A stretch of DNA of 20,796 nt, from the NCBI GenBank assembly GCA_964625175.1, contig CAZVAO010000031.1, positions 1-20,796 of the forward strand, in the 5' to 3' direction. This DNA is from CAZVAO01 sp964625175. GTDB lineage: Bacteria; Bacillota; UBA994; PWPR01. Every line of letters starts with the position of its first letter. Positions within the stretch are counted from its first letter, which is position 1. The notes under the pieces were generated by a model. The model saw only the letters and a program-made list of their open reading frames with translations. It was not told the DNA's origin and did not search any database. The translations under genes were made by a program, and so were the position numbers. This document shows positions 1 through 7,942 of the stretch, in pieces.

Positions 1-2
1 TG

Positions 3-1322
3 CCTCAGATGATTGAAATACCTAATCTGCCACCAGTAGCGCTAGGTGATCCGGTAGAATTTTCTGTCATTGAGCAAACACCACTTGTTATTTCTGTAGA
101 CGAATTAGCTGAGGATAATGATCTGTGGACAACAGATGTTTTGACCATCACAGGACATGGAAATGACGGGATTGGTTTGCTGACTGGCACTTATGAAATT
201 GCACCAGACGGGTCAACCATCACCTTCACATCCATTGATATTGGTATGATAACAAATGAATATGAGTACATTGAAGTATCTGACGGAACGAATACGATTG
301 AAGTTAACATTAAAATAGTGATTAATCCGACTGTGATTATATTGCCGAATCTGCCTCCAGTAGCATTAGCAGATCCAGTAGAGTTCTCAACTGTTGAAGG
401 CGTTCCTTTGGTTATTTCTGTGAATGAATTAGCTGAGGACACTGATGTCTGGGCAACGGATATACTGACCATCACTGGTCATGGTAATGATGGAATTGGT
501 TTGTTGACTGGTTCTTATGAAATTGCGCCAGATGGGTCAACCATCACTTTCACATCTATTGATATCAGTTCGCCAATAACTGAATATGAGTACATTGAAG
601 TGTCTGATGGTACATACACGATTGAAGTGAATATTGAAATCGCCGTATCACCCATTGCAATCGTTTTTCCACTGAACTGGGCCCCAGTTCCCCTTGCCGA
701 TCCAGTAGCTTTTTCTACCTTTGAACAGACTGCCTTAGTGGTGTCTGTCGAAGAACTTGCAAGTGATTTGAACGGGGATGATTTGACGATTACTGCTGTT
801 GTGGCTCCAAGTTTGTTCAACTGGGGAAGCTGGGAGATTGCGCCAGATGGTGAGACATTCACCTTTACTTCTATTAATATTTCAAAGGCAGCGACGCAAA
901 CTCTGACGGCAACGGTTTCGGATGGGAGCTTAACCTGTGATGTTAATGTGCAGGTTAGCATTTCGCCTTCCATGATTGTTTTTCTAAACTTTGCTCCGCA
1001 GCCTAAAGGGGATCCCGTTGAGATCTCAACGCTAGATTTCTTTGCGAAAATCATCGCAGTTGATGATTTGGCGACTGACCTTAATGGCGATGACCTGACC
1101 ATCACCAATGTTGCCATCAAGAAGTTTACTATTTCTTACGGAACCACCACGATTGCCTCCGACGGTAAGAGTATTACCTTTAATCCCGATATTGTGACTG
1201 TACCCCGTACACATTACCTCGTTGTTACGGTCAGTGATGGTCAAGTCACAACGAATGTCAATGTTGCGATTACTATCACACATTTCACCATGCCGACACC
1301 ACCGGGTATTCCGGGCTTATAA
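3..1322 (+). CDS. Secreted repeat protein, 3' part (copy 1 of 4 paralogues)
   Basis: The open frame runs in from the window edge, so the N-terminus is missing; the ATG at position 9 lies inside a repeat linker and is unlikely to be the true start. What remains is four tandem repeats of about 105-110 residues, beginning near positions 24, 348, 675 and 987. Each starts N-x-P/A-P-V, continues with D-P-V-E-F, a D-rich L-A-x-D segment, an A-P-D-G turn and a closing V-S-D-G strand. This resembles cadherin-like/tandem-95 or bacterial Ig-type extracellular modules (family assignment by pattern only). By comparison with the three downstream paralogues, only a signal peptide and a stalk domain (about 150 residues) should be missing. 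Repeats 1 and 2 are nearly identical, sharing T-I-T-G-H-G-N-D-G-I-G-L-L. No LPxTG or SLH anchor is seen at the C-terminus. Function unknown; probably secreted or surface-associated. Confidence 0.8.
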   Translation, partial: PQMIEIPNLPPVALGDPVEFSVIEQTPLVISVDELAEDNDLWTTDVLTITGHGNDGIGLLTGTYEIAPDGSTITFTSIDIGMITNEYEYIEVSDGTNTIEVNIKIVINPTVIILPNLPPVALADPVEFSTVEGVPLVISVNELAEDTDVWATDILTITGHGNDGIGLLTGSYEIAPDGSTITFTSIDISSPITEYEYIEVSDGTYTIEVNIEIAVSPIAIVFPLNWAPVPLADPVAFSTFEQTALVVSVEELASDLNGDDLTITAVVAPSLFNWGSWEIAPDGETFTFTSINISKAATQTLTATVSDGSLTCDVNVQVSISPSMIVFLNFAPQPKGDPVEISTLDFFAKIIAVDDLATDLNGDDLTITNVAIKKFTISYGTTTIASDGKSITFNPDIVTVPRTHYLVVTVSDGQVTTNVNVAITITHFTMPTPPGIPGL

Positions 1323-1352
1323 TGTGCGAATTTATTCGTATGAACTGAAGAA

Positions 1353-1377
1353 CGAGGCTCCGCCAGATGGGGCCTCG
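1353..1377 (+). terminator. Hairpin after repeat-protein copy 1
   Basis: CGAGGCTCC pairs with GGGGCCTCG (one G-U) around a 7-nt loop, 31 nt after the stop codon. The U tract after it is poor, so termination may be weak. Confidence 0.5.
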
Positions 1378-1567
1378 ACTGCTTTCACTGACGCTGTGCT
1401 CAAATGATTTAAATCGGAGTCGCTCTCCCAAGTACATTTCTGACCATCGAATAGCCATTCAGCAGATCATTTTGAACATAATCAAGTGCAATTGCGGGAG
1501 AAAGGCTATTCTTGGGAGGGTGGAAGAGATTTATTACCCTGAGAATTGAATAGAGGAGGCGGTTAGT

Positions 1568-3316
1568 ATGAGGAGATTGTTGTTCATCAGTCTAACTGTA
1601 ATATTGATTTTGGTCATAGCACTTCCAGCTTACGCAGCTGGGGATATTGCAATTTTCATTGATGGTGAATTTTTATTCTGTGATGTTCCCCCCACTATCA
1701 TTGACGGGCGAACTTTAGTGCCGTTACGAGTGATTTTTGAAGCCTTGGATATGACTGTGGATTATAATCCGACAACAAAAACCATCACAGGAGTTAGTCC
1801 TGAAAAGCGCATCATTTTGCAGATTAATTCAACGGCAGCCAGTGTAACCGATATGGGCACAGGAATTACGACAGCAATGACTTTAGATGTTCCTGCACAA
1901 ATTATTGATAGTCGTACATTGGTACCAATCCGCTTTGTAGCGGAGAGTACTGGTGCTGGGGTGTCGTGGGATGGCCTAACACGCAGAGTTTATGTAACAA
2001 CTTCGGGTGGCGGTACAGAAGCCGTTAATGATCCCCCCATTGCTTTAGCGGATCCTGTAATCTTCACAACTGACGAACAAACACCATTCGTGATTGCTGT
2101 TGATGATTTGGCAGAAGATACTGACTTAGTCACAACGGATACACTCGAAATTGTCGAAATCAAGGATCTGGGATTTGTCATCAATTATGGTGACAAAGAA
2201 ATAGCGCCGGATCATTTGTCGCTAACCTTTACTTCTTTTGATATCAGTGCCCCAGCTATACAGTATATGATTGTTACAGTCACAGATGGTACCCACACCA
2301 TTGATGTCAATGTGCAAATTGATATTAACCCGATTGTGATTGTGATTCCGGAAAATCTCGCACCTGTTGCACTAGCAGATCCGGTAGAGTTTACGACTTT
2401 TGACGTAGCACCCTTAGTGATTCATGTCACAGAATTAGCCGCGGATACAGATCTGTTTGAGGGGGATGAGCTTGAGATTGTCAGCACTGATTACAGTATT
2501 TCTCTAGGGACTAGTGCAATCGCTCCTGATGGGGAATCACTCACCTTTACACCAAGCGATGTTTCAGAGACTAGCACACAATATATGACCGTTGAAGTTA
2601 CGGATGGTACCCACATCATTGACGTCTATGTTGAAATTACAGTTAATGATTTTGTCTTTATGACAGATTTCAATTTTCCACCTGTCCCGTTAGCGGATCC
2701 GCTCTATTTTTACAACGAAGTTGTAGTCAGTGTAGATCAGTTGGCTAAAGATCTAAATGGGGATGATTTGACGATTATCTCTCTAGAACGTCTCGGAACC
2801 ATCATGGATGATTTTGGGACTCAAATGATTGCACCTGACGGGAAATCATTCTCATACAGACCAGATAATCCGCTGACTCACTCAATACAACACTTAGTTG
2901 CTCGTATTACGGATGGCACGAATGAAGTTGATGTCAATGTGGATATGATTACGCTTGGCACAGGAGACATGGTGCCAATCAATATGGCCCCAGTACCATT
3001 AGGTGATCTGATGACCTATATGACGGCGATGGATACTTCACCTGCGACATGTACGGTCAATGTTGATGAAATAGCCAAAGAACTTGACCGTGGTGACCCG
3101 GTAATCGTCTCGATCGCAGTACAGCCGTCAACCGTATCAATAGGCACCCAAGTCATCGCAGTGGATGGTAAATCATTTGTTTTCACGTCAAGTGCTAGCT
3201 TGACCGAGATGGCCATTCAACACTTAGATGTTACGGTAGATGATGGTTTGGGAGCAAGTGTGGTCATTCCTGTCGAAATTACCGTGACGCAAAAAGAGGA
3301 TTGGCTACCATACTAG
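1568..3316 (+). CDS. Secreted stalk-domain protein with four Ig/cadherin-like repeats (copy 2)
   Basis: This is a 582-residue exported protein. Residues 1-23 form a signal peptide (basic MRR, hydrophobic core, A-L-P-A-Y-A cleavage motif). Residues ~27-145 match the copper-amine-oxidase N-terminal-like 'stalk' domain (PF07833 type), with the paired signatures D-G-R-T-L-V-P-L-R and S-R-T-L-V-P-I-R-F and the intervening W-D/Y-N strand ends. Four repeats follow at about residues 152, 260, 367 and 470. Repeats 1-2 carry L-A-x-D-T-D and repeat 3 carries D-L-N-G-D-D-L-T-I, a spacing common in calcium-binding extracellular modules; repeat 4 is diverged (E-L-D-R-G-D). The start is supported by GAGGAGG 9 nt upstream. 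No sortase or SLH anchor is visible. The stalk domain does not by itself imply amine oxidase activity; a cell-surface or polysaccharide-interacting role is inference. Confidence 0.85.
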   Translation: MRRLLFISLTVILILVIALPAYAAGDIAIFIDGEFLFCDVPPTIIDGRTLVPLRVIFEALDMTVDYNPTTKTITGVSPEKRIILQINSTAASVTDMGTGITTAMTLDVPAQIIDSRTLVPIRFVAESTGAGVSWDGLTRRVYVTTSGGGTEAVNDPPIALADPVIFTTDEQTPFVIAVDDLAEDTDLVTTDTLEIVEIKDLGFVINYGDKEIAPDHLSLTFTSFDISAPAIQYMIVTVTDGTHTIDVNVQIDINPIVIVIPENLAPVALADPVEFTTFDVAPLVIHVTELAADTDLFEGDELEIVSTDYSISLGTSAIAPDGESLTFTPSDVSETSTQYMTVEVTDGTHIIDVYVEITVNDFVFMTDFNFPPVPLADPLYFYNEVVVSVDQLAKDLNGDDLTIISLERLGTIMDDFGTQMIAPDGKSFSYRPDNPLTHSIQHLVARITDGTNEVDVNVDMITLGTGDMVPINMAPVPLGDLMTYMTAMDTSPATCTVNVDEIAKELDRGDPVIVSIAVQPSTVSIGTQVIAVDGKSFVFTSSASLTEMAIQHLDVTVDDGLGASVVIPVEITVTQKEDWLPY

Positions 3317-3382
3317 GGTCGATTATTGAAAATATAGCGTTGATGATCTCTTTGTACAATTAAATCAACCGCAAATCACTAG

Positions 3383-3413
3383 GAGGCACCTTAGATAAGA
3401 AGGTGCCTCTTTA
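3383..3413 (+). terminator. Rho-independent terminator after copy 2
   Basis: GAGGCACCTT and AAGGTGCCTC form a perfect 10-bp stem with a 7-nt loop, followed by TTTAT. Confidence 0.8.
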
Positions 3414-3517
3414 TGATTTATTTTGTTATTTCCCAAGGCTTGTCCGTCGATTACCAAGTGGTTTATACGTCACTGAACCACATCAGCCGCAGAAGCCTAG
3501 CAAAATTATCCAATTCT

Positions 3518-3548
3518 TGTCGCGTTGGGGACAGTCCCCAATGCGACA
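3518..3548. repeat. 31-nt palindromic element with GGGGACAGTCCCC core
   Basis: TGTCGC and GCGACA flank TTGGGGAC-A-GTCCCCAA, with one G/T mismatch, giving an almost perfect inverted repeat of 15-nt arms. There is no T tract, so it is not a normal terminator. It resembles dispersed REP/BIME-type palindromes; it has a GGGACAG motif in common with the 68-bp repeats near 12954 and 13097. Confidence 0.6.
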
Positions 3549-3678
3549 GAAGTGTCACAAAAACCCCTCGGTGTACACGTGCTTTATAGCCCAAATGAGG
3601 TGAAAGCTATTTGGTGCCTGGAAGAAGAGAAGACTCATATGCACACAGGTTTTCATTGTATCTACAATATCTGGCAAA

Positions 3679-3707
3679 TTGCAGTCACCCATAATCCGTG
3701 TTATTAT
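3679..3707 (+). promoter_or_regulatory. Promoter of repeat-protein copy 3
   Basis: TTGCAG (3679-3684), a 17-nt spacer and TATTAT (3702-3707) preceded by TG (extended -10). The spacer end ATCCGTGT is identical in the copy 4 promoter. An inverted repeat (CCGTG-TT-ATTATA / TATAAT-CACGG, 3696-3723) overlaps the -10 and could be an operator. Confidence 0.5.
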
Positions 3708-3756
3708 AACAGTATAATCACGGTAAGCGAAACTATATAGGAGGAGGTAGAGCAGT

Positions 3757-5505
3757 ATGAAAAAGGCACTTTTTCTAAGCTTGATGATGGCATTGGTATT
3801 GGCCATTGCCCTTCCAGCAAATGCAGCAGAAGATATTCAGATCTTCATTGATGGAGAGTTGTTATTCTGCGATGTTCCACCCATTATTATTGAGGGTAGA
3901 ACTTTAGTCCCCCTGCGCGCCATTTTTGAGGCACTTGACATGACCGTAGATTATGATCCGACAACAAAGATTATTATTGGAACGAGTACCGAAAGACGGA
4001 TCGAGCTACAGGTGAATTCGACTGCAGCCAGTGTCACCGATATGGGCACGGGGATTACAACAGAGATGACTTTAGATGTCCCCGCCCAAATAATTGCCAG
4101 CCGCACCCTAGTCCCTGTGCGCTTTGTATCTGAGAGTACAGGAGCCGGTGTCTATTGGGACGGTCCCACACGTACCGTTTACGTGACGACATCGAGTGAA
4201 ATGCCAGACCCAGTCAACGAGCCACCAACCGCATTGGCCAATCCAGTTTTATTTTCAGCAACCGAAATGGAGCCACTGACCATTAGTATTTCTGAACTTG
4301 CATTGGACGATGATCTAATCGTAGAAGACGAACTGACAATCGTGGGCGTTCATTATGTTGGAGATATCGTCAATTGGGGTGATTTTATAATCACACCAGG
4401 AGGACTCACCGTTATATTCACATCGGTTGATCTGCCATCGCCACAGACCCAATATGGCGTGATAGAAGTGAGCGATGGAACCTACACAATTGACGTCAAT
4501 ATCATGATTACGATTAATCCTGCAACCGTGATACTTCCTAATCTGCCGCCGATCGCTCTAGCGGATCCTGTTGAGTTCGCCACGCTTGATACTATCGCTT
4601 TGGTAGTGGGGGTGGACGAATTAGCTGAGGACCATGATTCATGGACAAGTGATGAGTTGGCGATTATAGACATTGAATACCCTGCCCTGTGGGTTTCCTA
4701 CGGGACTACGGAGATCGCTCCAGATGGGTTAAGCTTCACCTTCACACCTTTTGATATCAGTAAAGCCAGTGTTCAATACATGACCGTTGAGGTCAGTGAC
4801 GGTACCCATGCAATCGATGTCCATGTTGAGATTACGATAAGTAATACGGCTGTCATCATTAACTACCCGCCGAGTCCGACGGCTGATCCTGTTCAATTCA
4901 GTGTTTTTGAGCAGCTGGATCTCGTAATTGGCGTTTATGACCTAGCTTGGGATCTCAATCGTGACCAACTGACGATTGTGTCGTTTCGATCGGGGTTAGC
5001 GAGTTTTGGGACGATGACCCTGTCGCATGATGGTAAGACGTTAACATTCCATTCCAATAATATCGTGAAGCCAGTCCAACAGTATTATTCAGTGACCATA
5101 ACGGATGGCGTGCATGATATTTATGTGAATGTGTATATTAATATCTCACCAATTATGATTGGTTTCCCTATTAATTCACCACCTATGGCCAAGGGAGACC
5201 CCGTGGAATTTGTCACCTATGACACGATAATGCTCACCATTACCGCTGATGAGTTGGCAACAGATCTCAATGGGGATACGCTGACCATAGCAAACGTTGC
5301 GACTAGGCGTTTAAGTGTGCCACATGGGACATGGACCATCGCTTCGGATGGGCGATCATTCCTTTACAATCCAGATGATGTGAGTGAAACAGTGATGCAT
5401 GACTTAGTGGTAACAGTTAGTGATGGTAGTTTGACAACAAATGTTAATGTTGAGATATTCATAGATGATTTTTCGATTCCGCATATACCTATATGGATTC
5501 CCTAG
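3757..5505 (+). CDS. Secreted stalk-domain protein with four Ig/cadherin-like repeats (copy 3)
   Basis: The protein has 582 residues, the same length as copy 2. Residues 1-23 are a signal peptide ending A-L-P-A-N-A. The stalk domain covers ~27-145, with E-G-R-T-L-V-P-L-R and S-R-T-L-V-P-V-R-F. Repeats begin near residues 153, 261, 368 and 472. As in copy 2, the first two have the L-A-x-D-x-D form and the last two the D-L-N-x-D form. AGGAGGAGG lies 9 nt upstream of the ATG. The signal peptide and stalk are closer to copy 4 than to copy 2, suggesting the most recent whole-gene duplication was between these two. No catalytic motif or membrane anchor is visible. A structural or adhesive role outside the cell is inferred from architecture alone. 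Confidence 0.85.
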   Translation: MKKALFLSLMMALVLAIALPANAAEDIQIFIDGELLFCDVPPIIIEGRTLVPLRAIFEALDMTVDYDPTTKIIIGTSTERRIELQVNSTAASVTDMGTGITTEMTLDVPAQIIASRTLVPVRFVSESTGAGVYWDGPTRTVYVTTSSEMPDPVNEPPTALANPVLFSATEMEPLTISISELALDDDLIVEDELTIVGVHYVGDIVNWGDFIITPGGLTVIFTSVDLPSPQTQYGVIEVSDGTYTIDVNIMITINPATVILPNLPPIALADPVEFATLDTIALVVGVDELAEDHDSWTSDELAIIDIEYPALWVSYGTTEIAPDGLSFTFTPFDISKASVQYMTVEVSDGTHAIDVHVEITISNTAVIINYPPSPTADPVQFSVFEQLDLVIGVYDLAWDLNRDQLTIVSFRSGLASFGTMTLSHDGKTLTFHSNNIVKPVQQYYSVTITDGVHDIYVNVYINISPIMIGFPINSPPMAKGDPVEFVTYDTIMLTITADELATDLNGDTLTIANVATRRLSVPHGTWTIASDGRSFLYNPDDVSETVMHDLVVTVSDGSLTTNVNVEIFIDDFSIPHIPIWIP

Positions 5506-5531
5506 GAAGGAAGAATAGAGCGTGAATCCCA

Positions 5532-5567
5532 ATAAGAAGAGACCCTCTCGGTAGGGCCTCTTCTTAT
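5532..5567 (+). terminator. Rho-independent terminator after copy 3
   Basis: ATAAGAAGAG and CTCTTCTTAT pair, then an A/C mismatch, then CCCT/AGGG around CTCGGT. The stem is long and the tail is moderately T-rich. Confidence 0.7.
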
Positions 5568-5635
5568 CTTCTACTATGTCGCTTAACAGAGGATTGTGTG
5601 TGCTCTGGCGTTTTTTTGCAGTGTAGAACCTCAAA

Positions 5636-5664
5636 TTGCCGGAATCAGATATCCGTGTTATGAT
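5636..5664 (+). promoter_or_regulatory. Promoter of repeat-protein copy 4
   Basis: TTGCCG (5636-5641), 17-nt spacer, TATGAT (5659-5664) with an upstream TG (extended -10). The ATCCGTGTTAT segment matches the copy 3 promoter at the same position. Confidence 0.55.
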
Positions 5665-5709
5665 GAAAATGCATAAAAATCTGAGTGTATAACCGAGGAG
5701 GTTAAGTAT

Positions 5710-7451
5710 ATGAAAAAAGCACTATTTCTGAGCATAATCATAGTGGTGTTAGCCTTGGCCCTGCCTGCTAATGCGGCCGCAGAAATTACAGTCTTTATCG
5801 ATGGAGAACAAATTATTTTTGATGTTCCACCTGTCATTGTCGAGGGACGTACATTGGTTCCGTTGCGTGCTATTTTCGAAGGGCTGGATATGACCGTTGA
5901 CTATGAGCCCACGACAAAGATGATTACTGGAACAAATACTGAAAAACGAGTTGTATTACAGGTTAATTCAACCGCAGCCAGTGTGACCGATTTTGGCACA
6001 GGCATTACGACGCCGATGGCGCTGGATGTGCCAGCTCAAATCGTTGCAAGCAGGACATTAGTTCCCTTGCGCTTTGTGGGTGAGAGCACGGGGGCTACGG
6101 TCGTTTGGGATGGTCTAACCCGTACAATCAATATTACGACAGCGATGGTCACGCCCAATCCAGAAAACATGACACCTGTAGCACTGGGAGACCCTGTTGG
6201 ATTCACGACAGTTGAACAGGTTCCATTGGTAATCAATGTAGCGGAATTGGCCCAGGATACGGATCTTGTGACAACCGACAATCTGGAAATTGTTTCAACC
6301 GCACCAAATAACGGTTGGTTGCCCAATTTCGGCAGCGCTGTTGTTGCATCTGATCATTTGTCTTTGACCTTCACATCGCTGGATATCACTACACCAGCTA
6401 CCCAAAACATGATTGTAGAAGTGACCGATGGCACCTATATAATTGAGGTAAATGTTGAGATTGAAATCTCATTAGCGCAAGTCATAATTCCCAATTTACC
6501 GCCTGTAGCACTTGCTAATCCAGTTGAGTTCGAGACGCTAGACATCTCACCATTAGTCATTAACGTAGCAGAACTGGCAGAAGATACCGATCTGTTTGAT
6601 GGGGATGATTTGGCAATCGCGAGTGTGGAGCACCTTCCCAACATCTTGTACGGAACGGTGGACACGGCACTCGATCAACTATCATTCACGTTTACGCCGA
6701 ATGATATGACGACTAACCTTAACACCCAGCACTTAACCGTTGAGGTAACCGATGGCACTAATATTATCGCAGTGAATGTTGTTATAGCGATTAATAATGC
6801 CGCCAATCTAATTAGTGACAATGAAGCGCCAGTGGCTAAAGGTAATCCGGTTATTTTCGGGGTGTTAGAGCAACAGGACTTGGTCATTAATGTTTCCGAA
6901 ATAGCGACGGATATTAATGGCGATGATATGACCATTGTCTCGATTAACAACCGTGGATTTATCATATTTGATATTGGAACTGAAACAATCAATCCAGGTA
7001 ACCAATCGTTTACGTTTACTTCGATGGATATCACCTCATCTGCTACTCAATATTTAGTGGTGCGTATTTCAGATGGCACGGAAGAGGTGGATATCAATGT
7101 GAACATTGAAGTTCAGAAGACGGGGCTCATTTCATTGAATTTCGCGCCTCTTGCCAAAGGCGATCCAGTAGAGACTTACCATATAACGCTGGATGCTCTG
7201 GATAACTATACCACCGTATCGGTAGGTACTTTGGCGTATGATTTGAATGGCGACGCTTTGACGATTGTTTCCGTTGAGGTGCGCCCTGCGACTTTATCGG
7301 TTGGTATTCAGGAGATTAGTGAAGATGAAACCTATTTCACCTTCACATCAAATGCTGCGTTTGATGGACAAGCGTACCCGGTTCATCAATACTTGACTGT
7401 ATATGTAACCGATGGAACAGCGACGATTCCAGTTAACCTCGATATGACATT
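5710..7451 (+). CDS. Secreted stalk-domain protein with four Ig/cadherin-like repeats (copy 4, 3' end in assembly gap)
   Basis: The readable part encodes about 580 residues: signal peptide (1-22, A-L-P-A-N-A), stalk domain with E-G-R-T-L-V-P-L-R and S-R-T-L-V-P-L-R-F, and repeats starting near residues 150, 261, 369 and 475. The fourth repeat is complete to its last strand (V-T-D-G then I-P-V-N-L-D-M) when the sequence enters the N run. By comparison with its 582-residue paralogues, only a short C-terminal tail should be missing if the gap is small. Residues predicted after the gap (M-F-K-I-K-K...) read through the rpmE terminator and should not be counted. GAGGAGG sits 8 nt before the ATG. 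Confidence 0.82.
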
Positions 7452-7551
7452 NNNNNNNNNNNNNNNNNNNNNNNNNNNNNNNNNNNNNNNNNNNNNNNNN
7501 NNNNNNNNNNNNNNNNNNNNNNNNNNNNNNNNNNNNNNNNNNNNNNNNNNN
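7452..7551. other. Assembly gap (100 Ns)
   Basis: Exactly 100 undetermined bases, the usual placeholder for a scaffold gap of unknown size. It hides the stop codon of copy 4, and further repeats or another paralogue could be missing here. Confidence 0.95.
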
Positions 7552-7563
7552 ATGTTTAAAATC

Positions 7564-7594
7564 AAAAAAGGCAGAACATTGATGTTCTGCCTTT
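7564..7594 (-). terminator. Terminator of rpmE
   Basis: AAAGGCAGAACA-TTGA-TGTTCTGCCTTT is a perfect 12-bp stem with a 4-nt loop. Read on the - strand it is followed by a T run (TTTTTT in total), fitting termination of rpmE. On the + strand the tail is poor. Confidence 0.8.
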
Positions 7595-7612
7595 AAAGTG
7601 CATGAAATGTAA

Positions 7613-7813
7613 TTACTCGATACCGAAACGACGCTTGAAACGGTCTACGCGTCCGCCTGTATCAACCAGCTTCTGCTTGCCGGTGAAGAATGGATGGCAC
7701 TCGGAACACAATTCTACTCGAATATTTTTCTCAGTAGAGCCTGTTATAAAAGTGTTGCCACAAGCACATGTAACAGTGCATTGATTGTAATCAGGATGAA
7801 TATCTTTTTTCAC
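7613..7813 (-). CDS. rpmE: 50S ribosomal protein L31 (zinc-binding form)
   Basis: L31 is a peripheral protein of the large ribosomal subunit near the central protuberance. Starting at the GTG at 7811-7813 gives 66 residues beginning M-K-K-D-I-H-P-D-Y, the normal L31 start and length; GTG codons further upstream (to 7825) overlap the GGTGG ribosome binding region and are less likely. The four zinc-ligand cysteines are present as C16-x-C18 and C36-x-x-C39, so this is the zinc-containing (C+) type rather than the zinc-independent paralogue. The family signatures H-P-F-F-T-G and the basic tail R-V-D-R-F-K-R-R-F are clear. It has its own promoter and terminator, so it is monocistronic. Confidence 0.96.
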   Translation of the reverse strand: MKKDIHPDYNQCTVTCACGNTFITGSTEKNIRVELCSECHPFFTGKQKLVDTGGRVDRFKRRFGIE

Positions 7814-7847
7814 ATCTTCCACCACCTTTCCTAAAGTCGCAAAATGA

Positions 7848-7877
7848 ATTATAACACAGGTTTATGAGTGATTGCAA
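7848..7877 (-). promoter_or_regulatory. Promoter of rpmE
   Basis: On the - strand TTGCAA (7877-7872), an 18-nt spacer and a perfect TATAAT (7853-7848) lie about 35 nt before the start codon. Confidence 0.65.
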
Positions 7878-7942
7878 GGGTTAACGAAAACTATTTGCGG
7901 CTAGGCTATTAATAACGGCCGATCTAATAGTCCTCTAGATCT

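Larger units (their letters stand above)
3317..3756. other. Intergenic region between repeat-protein copies 2 and 3
   Basis: This 440-nt gap holds the terminator of copy 2, an isolated 31-nt GC-rich palindrome (3518-3548) and the promoter of copy 3. Short open frames here have no convincing ribosome binding site or recognisable product, and I see no gene. Confidence 0.6.

Noticed and set aside
191..1283. Long - strand ORFs opposite the repeat proteins
   Set aside because: They are shadows of the Ser/Thr/Val-rich repeat coding frame, recurring at each repeat, without ribosome binding sites.
3403..3740. Two short + strand ORFs between repeat-protein copies 2 and 3
   Set aside because: They run through a terminator and a palindrome, lack ribosome binding sites, and have no protein-like composition.
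1568..5505. Copper amine oxidase enzymes
   Set aside because: Only the N-terminal stalk-type domain is present. There is no catalytic amine oxidase domain or topaquinone motif.
7552..7596. C-terminal extension of repeat-protein copy 4 after the gap (M-F-K-I-K-K-G-R)
   Set aside because: These bases are the rpmE terminator hairpin. The frame across 100 Ns is arbitrary.
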